This document shows positions 32,496 to 42,364 of a DNA stretch of 64,000 nucleotides, one piece after another. Made by a program: the position numbers and the translations under genes. The stretch comes from Gonatopus flavifemur (taxonomy: Eukaryota; Arthropoda; Insecta; Hymenoptera; Dryinidae): the NCBI GenBank assembly GCA_018340375.1, contig JAFFJZ010000009.1, positions 12,540,501-12,604,500 of the forward strand. The letters are read 5' to 3'. The stretch's first letter is position 1. Each line of letters opens with the position of its first letter. The notes beneath the pieces are model-generated. The model had not been told where the DNA came from. It made no database searches and was given only the letters and a program-made list of their open reading frames with translations.

Positions 32496-35400
32496 TCTTC
32501 TTCGGATCTGGTTTTAATCCTTCATCAGAAATTACATGTCCGAGATAGGCAACTTCTCGACATAAAAATTCACATTTATCTGGTTGAAGCTTGAGATTTG
32601 CTTCTCTTAATCTTGTAATAAAATTCAAATATTTCTTCCGATGTTCACTCAGAGTTTTTGCATAAATTACTACGTCATCTAAGTAAACAAATAATTCAGT
32701 TCCTTGCAGCCCAGTCAACACAATATCCATCAGGTGTTGGAAGGTTGCAGGTGCATTTTTTAAACCAAACGGCATTCTTACAAATTCATAATGTCCATGA
32801 GGCGTGGAAAATGCAGTTTTATGTCGGTCCTTATCACTCATTTTGATCTGGTGAAATCCAGATGCAAGATCAAAGGTGCTGAAATATTTTGCATCTCCTA
32901 GTTGATCTAAAATTTCCGTTATATTAGGTAATGGATAAGCGTTATTAACAGTTTTTTCGTTTAACGCTCGAAAATCTAGGACAAGTCTCCATCGTTTGTT
33001 CCCATGACTGTCAGCCTTTTTTGGTACAATCCATACAGGAGTATTGTATGGGGAAGTTGATGGTTGAATTATGTCATTATTCAATAATTCGTCAACTTGT
33101 CTAATAATTTCATCCTTCAAATTTGGAGGAAATCTATATTGTTTTGTGTGAATTGGTTTATCGTCCGTTGTAGATATTTCGTGATCCAATACATCCGTGT
33201 GAGTCAATTTATCTCCAGGAATATGGAATCGATCTAAGCTGTGTTTAATTAGAATTTCAACTTCTTCTCTCTCTTCTTGATTTAGATGGTCTACCCTCAA
33301 TAGTTGTTTCGTTTTTTCAAATCTTTCGTTTTCTTCCCTAGTGAAATTGATGGATTTCTGTGAAATTTTATATAAGTTTCGTTTCTTCCGATTCGTAGTT
33401 CGCCGTCGGATAGTTTGAGTAGTTTCATGGTTCATTTTCTCAATTTCTTCTAATTTGAGTATAGGAATAGATACTTGGACTTCTTCAGTGGTGGTGTTGA
33501 TTATAGGCATGTATATGTATCCATTATGATTTTTGACAACTGCATTACCCATATATACACCATTGGTTATAGTTGCACGGGGTATATAACCTTCCGATGA
33601 ATTGGTCTCTTCAATTTGGATTTTCACAATTTTTCTAATTCGTGGGGGAATTGTATAAACTCTAGTTTCTTGGATGAAAGGAATTTTCTTTGAATTATTC
33701 AATTCTAAACAGTTTTCTGCCCAGTTAATTTTGGCTTTCTGTTCTGACAAAAAGGTGATTCCGATAATTCCATCATGTTTAATGGGAAAATCGTCAGGCA
33801 CTACATAAAATGTGGTTATGTGTCCGATAAAATTCATATCGAATTTTCCTAAAGTTGGCACCTTTTCCGGTGATATTCCTGTTAAATACAGTATCTCATC
33901 AGTATCAATTGCAGTCAAGTCTTCTATCACGTTTTGTTTGATTAGACAAACTCCAGCACCTGAATCTAATAGAAAGGTGACGATTCGAGGTCCGATTCTT
34001 ACTTGAATTGCCGGAGAATGCAATTCCAAAGCTAATTTCACATCAGTGGTTCGATTGTATCTTCCGCGTGGACCATTGCATGGTGTATGCTTTGATTTGA
34101 TCGGATAGTATTTTGAGTTCTCACCATATTCTGATTTTGAGTATTTGCCTCCCTGCGAGGGAGGCTCTGGGAGTTTCGAGCTCCTCAAATTTTGAGCGTC
34201 TTTCCGGACTCTACACTCTTCAATAGTGTGAGTATTATTTTTGCAAAATGTGCAGTAACTTCCATTACTTTGTCGAGATTTCAATTGATAACAGTTTTCC
34301 GCGGTGTGCCCGATTTTTTTACAAAATTGGCATTGCACAGTCGGCCTCAGATTCCTTGTTGGAATTTCCGGACAGCGATCTGCTTCGTGTCCATTTCTTT
34401 TACACAATTGGCAATTGACGGAGCTTCTACAATCTTTTGCAAAATGTCCGAATTTATTGCATTTTAAACAGGTTTTATTCAAAGGACAACTTTCAGTGAT
34501 GTGATTTGTCGAACTACATTTTTGACATCCTCTAGGTTGCATCATTTGGATGGGTACGTAATATCTACATTCATCGGCCCTATGTCCGATTTTTTTGCAA
34601 ATTTGACAGGTGTCCGAACTTCTTTGAAACGAGTCTCTGCACTCGCGGATTGTATGTCCGTATTTTCGACAGTTGTTACATCTCACATTATTTTGACTTC
34701 TGCATGATGTTGCTGAATGTCCGAATTTTTTGCAAATTTGGCATTGAATTTGCTCATTATCTCTGATTTGTTTATATTTGTGGCATTGTGTGGCAGTATG
34801 CCCTTCCTTTTCACAAATTTGACACTGGTCATTGTTTTTGAGCTTTTTCCCGCTTATAATCGGACAGTCACTTGATTGATGTCCAGGTTCTTTACAGAGA
34901 AGACATTTTTCTTCCTTAAGGGCCAATTTTCTCAATAATTTTTGAGCTTCAATCTCCTTTTCTTTCGTAATTGCCTCTGGTCCAGCATTATTTAGATCTT
35001 CTTTTTCTTCCATTTGATTGAATATCTCTGGTTTCAAGCCTCGTACAAAAGCTTTACATACAGCAGTTTCAAGCTCTTGTTTTTTAGCATCTGTGATAAC
35101 ATTGGTATTCTCATTTTTATAAGCTTCGATTATTTTAGAACCCAATCTTCTGGCTCTATTGAAATAAGTGGCCGCGTCTTCATGTGTTTGTTGACATAAT
35201 GTGCCGAGCTTTCCGATAAGATCTATGCTAGATTCACGAGTAGCATAGATTCCTTTTAGAACATTTATTAATTGAGCAACTGTTTCAGAATTTGAGGTGC
35301 GAGCAATATGTAGTGCTCCATCTCGTAATTTTGATCTTATCATAGTAGTGAAATTCTTTTCCATTGCTGGGTCAATAAGTGTCCTAGCATCAGTGCAAGC

Positions 35401-35823
35401 TGCTGCAAATTCGCTGAAATTGGCTCCATCACGAGTTCCTGAAAATACAGGAATCATTGATATGGCATCTTGTATTTTCACATAGTTGTTCGCCATTTTT
35501 GTAGTTTTCCTAGTTTTCTTAGTAGATTGATTTCGTATTTTTCTGTGAAGCTTTTTCTTGCCCTTATTGGTACCAGGAATAGTAACTCTCGAGCTTATAC
35601 TCAGATTACTAGTTGTCACGTTTCCCTTGAGTGGAGTACTAGTGATAACGGTATTTTCCAATGAATTTGACCAGTCGTCTTCCGTTTCTACGTCAGCGTC
35701 GTTTGATAAAACATCAGTTGTAGTATCTTCCAAAGTACTAGTATTTTCCTCTTCTTCAGTATCCTCTTCTTCTGTCTCACTAGTTTCTTCTATTATTTTA
35801 TCAATGGTACTAGTATTTTGCAA
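32458..35823 (-). CDS. gag-pol: Gag-protease-RT polyprotein with ten zinc knuckles
   Basis: 1121 residues. Acidic start, basic patch (residues 88-108), capsid-like region (about 125-260), then ten CCHC zinc knuckles between residues 307 and 537 (the first CLLCKEPGHQSSDC, the last CTFCKNNTHTIEEC). The protease site is LLDSGAG (619-624). RT spans about 895-1121 with LVLDFRALN, FDLASGFHQI, FGLKNAPATFQ and YLDDVV. Gag and Pol share one frame here, without a separate shift. The frame ends near 32458 by a break into the connection domain. The start is not a clean ATG context: the N-terminal basic Gag piece lies upstream in another frame. Confidence 0.92.
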   Translation of the reverse strand: MQNTSTIDKIIEETSETEEEDTEEEENTSTLEDTTTDVLSNDADVETEDDWSNSLENTVITSTPLKGNVTTSNLSISSRVTIPGTNKGKKKLHRKIRNQSTKKTRKTTKMANNYVKIQDAISMIPVFSGTRDGANFSEFAAACTDARTLIDPAMEKNFTTMIRSKLRDGALHIARTSNSETVAQLINVLKGIYATRESSIDLIGKLGTLCQQTHEDAATYFNRARRLGSKIIEAYKNENTNVITDAKKQELETAVCKAFVRGLKPEIFNQMEEKEDLNNAGPEAITKEKEIEAQKLLRKLALKEEKCLLCKEPGHQSSDCPIISGKKLKNNDQCQICEKEGHTATQCHKYKQIRDNEQIQCQICKKFGHSATSCRSQNNVRCNNCRKYGHTIRECRDSFQRSSDTCQICKKIGHRADECRYYVPIQMMQPRGCQKCSSTNHITESCPLNKTCLKCNKFGHFAKDCRSSVNCQLCKRNGHEADRCPEIPTRNLRPTVQCQFCKKIGHTAENCYQLKSRQSNGSYCTFCKNNTHTIEECRVRKDAQNLRSSKLPEPPSQGGKYSKSEYGENSKYYPIKSKHTPCNGPRGRYNRTTDVKLALELHSPAIQVRIGPRIVTFLLDSGAGVCLIKQNVIEDLTAIDTDEILYLTGISPEKVPTLGKFDMNFIGHITTFYVVPDDFPIKHDGIIGITFLSEQKAKINWAENCLELNNSKKIPFIQETRVYTIPPRIRKIVKIQIEETNSSEGYIPRATITNGVYMGNAVVKNHNGYIYMPIINTTTEEVQVSIPILKLEEIEKMNHETTQTIRRRTTNRKKRNLYKISQKSINFTREENERFEKTKQLLRVDHLNQEEREEVEILIKHSLDRFHIPGDKLTHTDVLDHEISTTDDKPIHTKQYRFPPNLKDEIIRQVDELLNNDIIQPSTSPYNTPVWIVPKKADSHGNKRWRLVLDFRALNEKTVNNAYPLPNITEILDQLGDAKYFSTFDLASGFHQIKMSDKDRHKTAFSTPHGHYEFVRMPFGLKNAPATFQHLMDIVLTGLQGTELFVYLDDVVIYAKTLSEHRKKYLNFITRLREANLKLQPDKCEFLCREVAYLGHVISDEGLKPDPKKIEAVRHFPIEEF

Positions 35824-35849
35824 GTCGTTCTGATTTCTTTCACCTTTTC

Positions 35850-36089
35850 CTATAGGATCGAGTTGGGTATTTTCACCAACGTTTTCTCTTCTTTTTCTGC
35901 TTCTACTTCTTTATTATTCCTTTTCTTCTTAGGAGTTCGTGTTATCTTAGATTTTGAAGCGAATGGATCTTTTACGTTGTTGAAATCCTTTTCTTCTTGA
36001 TGTTCCTTCGATGTCGACGGGTCTTGATCACGAGATTTTAACGTTTCCTCTAGTTTCTTCGTTTGACTACGAGTATTAACGCCTGACAT
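35850..36089 (-). CDS. gag: Gag N-terminal piece, 79 residues, separated by a frameshift
   Basis: ATG at 36089; SGVNTRSQTKKLEE start, then Lys/Glu-rich. It stops at 35850, while the gag-pol frame is open upstream to the same area, so the two were probably one frame. No homopolymer longer than four bases is obvious at the break. Confidence 0.6.
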   Translation of the reverse strand: MSGVNTRSQTKKLEETLKSRDQDPSTSKEHQEEKDFNNVKDPFASKSKITRTPKKKRNNKEVEAEKEEKTLVKIPNSIL

Positions 36090-37189
36090 TGACTTTCATT
36101 TGGTTATTATAATTTATTTAATGTAGAATTTATTTATTGCATATTCATTCACAATATGTTGATATTGTAATATTTGACATATGTTTGAATTTATTCGATT
36201 CTCGATTTATGAGAAGATACGTGGCCAAATTACCGAATATAATTGTTCATTTAACAATTCATTAATTTATTTAACAACAATTTATTTGTTTGTTTGTTTT
36301 CAATATCATGTCAAACACATGAAGCGATCTTGTTCGTACGTTTGTCAGAAATTTGTGTTCTGAAGTGATAATTTATTTGTTCATAAAAATTATTTATTTA
36401 GAAAGAAAGAAATTATTTGATATTTTTCGAAGCAAATCGATTGATTTGGTATCATCCAATCTCGTTGGCAATCGTTTCATTTGAATTTTAAAATTGAATT
36501 CATTTATAATTATTTATTTATGAAAAATAATTTTCCTTAACAAATTTGTTATTGATTTTCCGTATATCCATTCAAATCAGCTTATTCCCGTTTACTGAGA
36601 TTTTGAACAAAGAATCCACTTATAATTTGTTTATTTATGAAAATTATTTATAACAAATTGTTGAAACAAATTTTCGACATCTAATATCCAATGTAGTTTT
36701 CTTGGAGAATTCGCGGTTTTATCAAAAATTTTCAAATTATTTATTCATAAAAAAAAGAATTTGTTTTGAAATTTGTTTATTTAACAAATTTTTAATCTGA
36801 GTCTGACCCAATATGGTCCTTTTCTACTTGCAATAAAACAAAAATTTTGATTAAAGATAAATTTTATATAATTGTTTATAACAAATGAAATTTGTTTATT
36901 TAACAAGTTTTCATTGATTCTCAATATAGCTGATAATGAATAGTTCATTAATAAATTTTCATCTGTGCAAAATACTTGCAATTTCCTTCTTCATTTATCT
37001 AATTATTCAAAATACATATACGTGTATAACTCACTCAACTAAAAATCATTCTCAATTTCCAGAACCTATTCAATAATCATTTATTAAATTGTGTTATTAT
37101 TCTCATTATCAATATACGAACGAAATACTTATCGATCTACACCTTGAAATACTCATCAGCAAATTCTCGTAATGCGATAAGCTTCGCGC

Positions 37190-38120
37190 TAGTAAGTTCC
37201 TAAAAGTTACTAGATTTTCTCAAAACACGTGGACGCGTAACACAATGTGAACGCACCACTCTTGAACACGTGTGTTCTCAAGTCGCGTGGACTGCTAGCA
37301 GACGAAAACAAAATAGCGGCGTCTATGTTTCGACCCGTGTGAACAAACCGGCATCGTTATCGCGCATCAAAATACTAATATTTAATATCACGAAGTCGTG
37401 AACGATAAAGTATGTTAAAAGTGAGTGTAGTTTGATAAAGTGCAATGAATCTAGGATTGAAACACGGACCGTGTTTTCGTCACGAGTCAGATAAGTATTA
37501 GAACATTTGAAACAATAATAAAAAGAATTATTGCTTTGTGTCAAAATTTTTAACTCTTTTTTCAGCAATTCAAAAAGTAAGAAGGATGTCGGAGTAATGT
37601 TTCTGGAGGATCAAATATTCGCCTCAATATTGGACAAGTTCAACTGAAAATAATATACACAGTGAGTATTTTTATGCATGTAAAACTTTCAAGCAAACTT
37701 TTCAAAGTTGAACTTTCTAAAAAAAAAATTGAAAGAAAGTTCATACGGTTCAACAAATCCAAGTTTTTATTCTACTAGTGATAAAAATGGAAAAAATCTA
37801 TATAATCGGTAGTAGTTGTTCACGCAATATTCCAATTCAATGATATAGCGAGTATAAAAGAAAGTAGTTAATAGAGTCACATGAACTGTATGTACTCGCT
37901 TTTACTCAAAAAATGATTTATCGTTGGTTAAAGTATCATATTCATCTAATGTATCACATATTTATCGTCCACAGCAGTTAAAACCAGGGATAATCAGTGA
38001 TCCAGAGGACGATTGGTGAAGAGACGTCAAAGAAAAGGATCAATTATGATGAGAGACGACTGAAGCGCACCAGGAATACAAAGTTCTGAGTATGCAGCGT
38101 CAAATATAAAACAGATTTCA
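37190..38120 (+). repeat. Leader duplication copy 1 with plus-strand splice signals
   Basis: GC-richer start with CACGTG words (for example GAACACGTGTGTTC near 37264), then TTTTTTCAG|, an exon-like segment of about 100 bases, GTGAGT, then GTCCACAG| and an exon-like segment ended by GTAAGA near 38266. No ATG-led ORF fits, so it would be a non-coding RNA. Confidence 0.4.
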
Positions 38121-41100
38121 GTCTACCCGTTGATACTCTGAGTCACACACTCCCGTCGTGTATGAACTTTCACCAGGATCACTCTCGGAGGAGGAAATTC
38201 AAGTTCTATCGAGAACATCTACAGTCCATGTTCTTATGATGGTAACGTTATAAGTTTTGAAGATGGTAAGAATAATGGATGCTTTATTCATTCGTTTTCT
38301 ATCAGATATTTATCTTTCTAATAATGATTTCGTTTAATTTGAATTCATGAATCGTTATCTATGTGTATTTATTTGAACCAAAGTTCTTAGACGTTGGTTT
38401 CTTTGATAGAGTTTTAATACTTGAAATTTTATAAATGGTATTTATTTGAATTTTTCAAGAATATACATTGTTCATGAGTGAAATTTATTCATATATTCTT
38501 TTTACAGGGTTCGATTCACTCACGACAACTCTATAGTACCTTAGGAATACTATATCAGTGATTACCGAGTAACGGAGGAAGATTTCAGTTCAAGTTGGGC
38601 TCGGAAGAGGGTGAACACTCTATCTCATTCAACGTACTTCCTATTCTGGATTCGAGATCACTGGAATTTCTATTCCTCAAAGTGAATATTACAAGATAGG
38701 CCAGGAGGAATACTTTGTTAGTGCTACGTGTGTCAAAACAACGAAAGAAAAAAGTTATAGTGGAGTGTTGTGTTAAAAACAACCAAGTGATATGTGCTTC
38801 AAGTGAAAACGTGATTAGTGGATACAAAACAACAAATAATGTGAATTCGTTCTAGAGTGAATTTCTTTTCGAACTTCGTAGTTTTACAGCTTGTTATTAG
38901 TACAAGAAATTAGTTAGTCAAACATTTATTCCATTCAGTTTAATAGCGTGTATGTTCAACTAAGAGTTTAGACTATCTTTGTAGTTAATGTTCTTCTATA
39001 TCCATAGAATTTTCAAATTTTCCTTTCCTCTTCGTGACAAATTTTCCAGATTCACTTCTAACGATTACTTATTCGCTTGATTTTATTATTCATTCATCGA
39101 TAAAATTTGCTTCACTTAAATTTCTTCGTTTCAATATTTCAGACTCTCTATTCATTTGAGTTTTCTTATCGTTATCCAATTTCTTGTTTTAAATTCATTT
39201 ATTCATTCTTATATTGTTCATACCTTTTCAATTTCTTTGATATTCTTTGTATGTTTTCAAATCTTTTATATTTACTTGATTCTTCAAATTCTCAAAACAC
39301 ATCAATTTTTCAATATTCTTTCCCAATTTGAATTCGTTTTCCAATTACTCTTCAATTACTTTTTGTTTCTTTTATGATTTAATGATTCATTTCAAATTTT
39401 TGCAGGATGTACTTCTGCTTTTACTTTTGTTTCTAACTTTCTTTTATGTTTTATTTCAATTTCTTTAATTGTTCATTTCAAATTTCTTTCTATCTTCAAA
39501 TAATTTCATTTACTGTTATTTCAAATCTTACGTAATGCAAATTTTAATTCTTGTGAGTCATTCACGTACATTAACCTTTTAGTTATGGTTGTTATTTGCA
39601 TTTATCGCATTTCAATACTGAGATTTTAGTTTGAAATACGAAAGTTTACCTATCGTGCGGTTGCAGTCAACATTATACGTGAATGAACTTAATTCTTCCA
39701 AATATTGTGAGTTAACCTGTCGTTGCGGTTGTTTTTCAACATTTTACAATATCTGAAAGAGCAAGAATAGAGTAACTTTGCACTTTTATGATATAATCAT
39801 TTAATTGAATTCATTTTTTGTTAGTTTTCATAGAATCTATTCATACGTATACACATATATTCAGTTATTCGCAACGATTCCTGACATTTATAGTCACTTT
39901 TTGCTACGTAACTTCAATTTCTATTCCATTGAATTTGGATATCGATGTAGAATTTATTTGAATTGTTTTAGAGTACACATTTGATAAAACTTTGATATTT
40001 ATTCTATTCATTCGTGGTTGAAATTCAGACACAGTTTATATCTAGTTAAAACTCGCATTTATCACAATCTTTTTAGACAGAAGTAGTTTAGAATCAGTCC
40101 AGGCATCTATGTATTTATGATATTATGAGCAGGCCCTTTTTTTTGAACTCCACTTTATGATCTTTTATGGACGAAAAGGTCTGGACATACAATTATTGTC
40201 AGATTTTATCTTTGATGTTTGCATCGGTTGTCTGTAAATATTCCTTAATCCGGAAATTCTCATTTATCTGTTGTCTCAGGTTAGTTTTTTCTTTAGGTTA
40301 AACCAGCAATACTTCATTTCAATATCACAAATTTCTGTTTTTCATGTACACAGAAGACATATTAGTTGATGATATTCTAACTCTGAATGGATACGCTAAG
40401 AGGCTCAACATATATATACATTTTTAAACGCTTGAATATTTAACAATATTTAAAGAAGAAAGAACGTTTATTTTTCTGGATAAGGATTCATAGAATGTTC
40501 AGTTTTCATGCATCGATTGGAATTCTTTGAAGTTTTAGGTACACAAGAATAGGAAAGTATTCAACGAATACTTGGATAGTCAGTTATCGTGCACCTATAC
40601 GTGGGAAGAAATGGACTCGATGAATAGAATTTTCAAGAATCTTCACATCGTTATTGCATTGCAACTTAAATTTGTTCACGCTTTCATAATTTCTACTTAA
40701 ATCATGGGAATTCAAGCACTTTTCACTTGAAATATTCAATTTCCTATTATAATAAGGTAATTTTCTCTGTTTTTTCTTGTGGAAAGATATATTCCTACAT
40801 AGATTCAATTTTGCAGGCAAAAACAAACTCAAAATCTGTTCAGACCTTTATGGGTTTATGGGGTTTCAGGTCTATAAGGATAGGAGATGTTTTTATCACG
40901 TGCAAGAGATTATCATGTTTTACCAAGGGTTTCTTGGTTAAGACAAGAATAATCATGGAAATGAGAAATACTTTCGGTTTCTCTTTTACAGGTATATACG
41001 TATATTTTCAAGTTATGAAATATACACGTATTACAGGAAATATATATATATAGGAATTTGTATGAAAGAATAAAATTTATACATATTATAGAAGAAAATA

Positions 41101-41169
41101 TCATGTATATTTGAAATTTATGTTTCAGATTTCATTTCCTCTTCAAAAAGAGAAAAACGCAGAAGTTCT

Positions 41170-42110
41170 TAGATTTCTTCTAGACGCGCGAACACACGTT
41201 GTGATAAAAACACACCACCTTTGAACACACCCGCTCTCAAAACACGCGGACTCCTATTATCGTTGTCACGTGTATAAACACACCGGTAAACATAACCGTG
41301 TAATCGCGTGTAATATAATCAAATATAAAATTCCGATGTTAATGAAGTGTATCGATTAATGAATAATTAACAAAAGTGCAACAATTATAAAGGTCTATGC
41401 AAAAGGATATTTTCGTTTGCCGTCACCATCAGATGAGTATACAAAAACTGTGAATTTATAAAAAGAAACTATTTCTTTGTTGAAGAATTTTTTTTTTTAC
41501 TTCTTTTTCAGTGTATGAAAATGGAATAAAAATTACGATGAGCTTTGTCAAATGAAGGGAGAATGCTTCTTCTTATTAGTCAAAAGAAATCCTGATACGT
41601 AAGACCAAAAATGGTATTTGCGGTAAGTAAGTGTATGTATTTTCTTGAAACCGAAGATAGAAATTTTCAGAACATGAATTCTAGATCAATAACAGGTTGT
41701 ATACATTTCGTGGACACCATTAGATTCCTTTCTATTATGAAATAAAGGTCCGAAATCTGCTAATGCAAATAATTGTATCCGTAATATACAATTTAGCGAT
41801 ATAGCGAGTATAGAAAGGTAATCAGTATGGTCAAAAGTGAATTGCATACACCTATAATTGGTCTGAAATTGAATATCGTTACTAAAATATTCATTAAAAC
41901 TGAATATGGTATATGTTTATTGTCCACAGCATTCAAAGTCGGAGACTACATGCTTGGAAGAAAGAAAAAATTCCATTTATCGTGCTGCGCTCTTCATATC
42001 TTGAACTCCAGGGACGCAAAAATTCTATTCTGAAGGATCGTGGCTGGAGTATCGACTTGAAGAGTTGTGTATTATGTGTTTCGGGTTTCATATATTGTGG
42101 ATTTATGGTG
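41170..42110 (+). repeat. Leader duplication copy 2 with plus-strand splice signals
   Basis: Same order as copy 1: CACGTG-containing start (41269 region), TTCTTTTTCAG| near 41511, segment of about 110 bases, GTAAGTAAG near 41621, then TTGTCCACAG| near 41930. Diverged but recognisable, including a shared GATATAGCGAGTATA. Confidence 0.4.
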
Positions 42111-42329
42111 TGAAACGACTAAAGTGAGAAGACTGAGTCGTATAAAGAAGTGAATTAGTGTGTGTGTGTGTGTTCGCTAAAGAAATCTTTTCAATTTTAT
42201 TCTTCGGAACAGCCAATGTGGTTGTACCAACTTTTATTCTTTTAATAAGTGATAGAAGTTTGAAAATAATGATATTTATTCAATATTTGAAAACAGAATT
42301 AGAAACATTTCAAACGATATCCTCGCGTG

Positions 42330-42346
42330 TCCTACCGACTGCGCCA
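42330..42346 (-). other. Primer-binding site, tRNA-Ser type
   Basis: TGGCGCAGTCGGTAGGA on the minus strand matches the CCA-end of insect tRNA-Ser, as used by 17.6/297-type elements. It starts 18 bases after the 5' LTR, farther than usual. Confidence 0.75.
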
Positions 42347-42364
42347 AAATTTTTAACTATCGTC

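Larger units (their letters stand above)
36090..42329 (-). other. 6.2-kb leader between PBS and gag without coding frames
   Basis: In the element's sense it is A-rich. 36100-36960 repeats AACAAATTTGTTTATTTA-like segments. Two homologous stretches of about 900 bp lie at 37190-38120 and 41170-42110. On the plus strand these hold consensus splice signals (acceptors near 37565, 37976, 38507, 41511 and 41930; donors near 37664, 38265 and 41620). No open frame of note in either direction. Confidence 0.6.

Noticed and set aside
42300..42350. tRNA fragment or D-arm-like sequence (GGCGCAGTCGGTAG)
   Set aside because: Its position just inside the 5' LTR and the TGG start make it a primer-binding site complementary to a tRNA 3' end.
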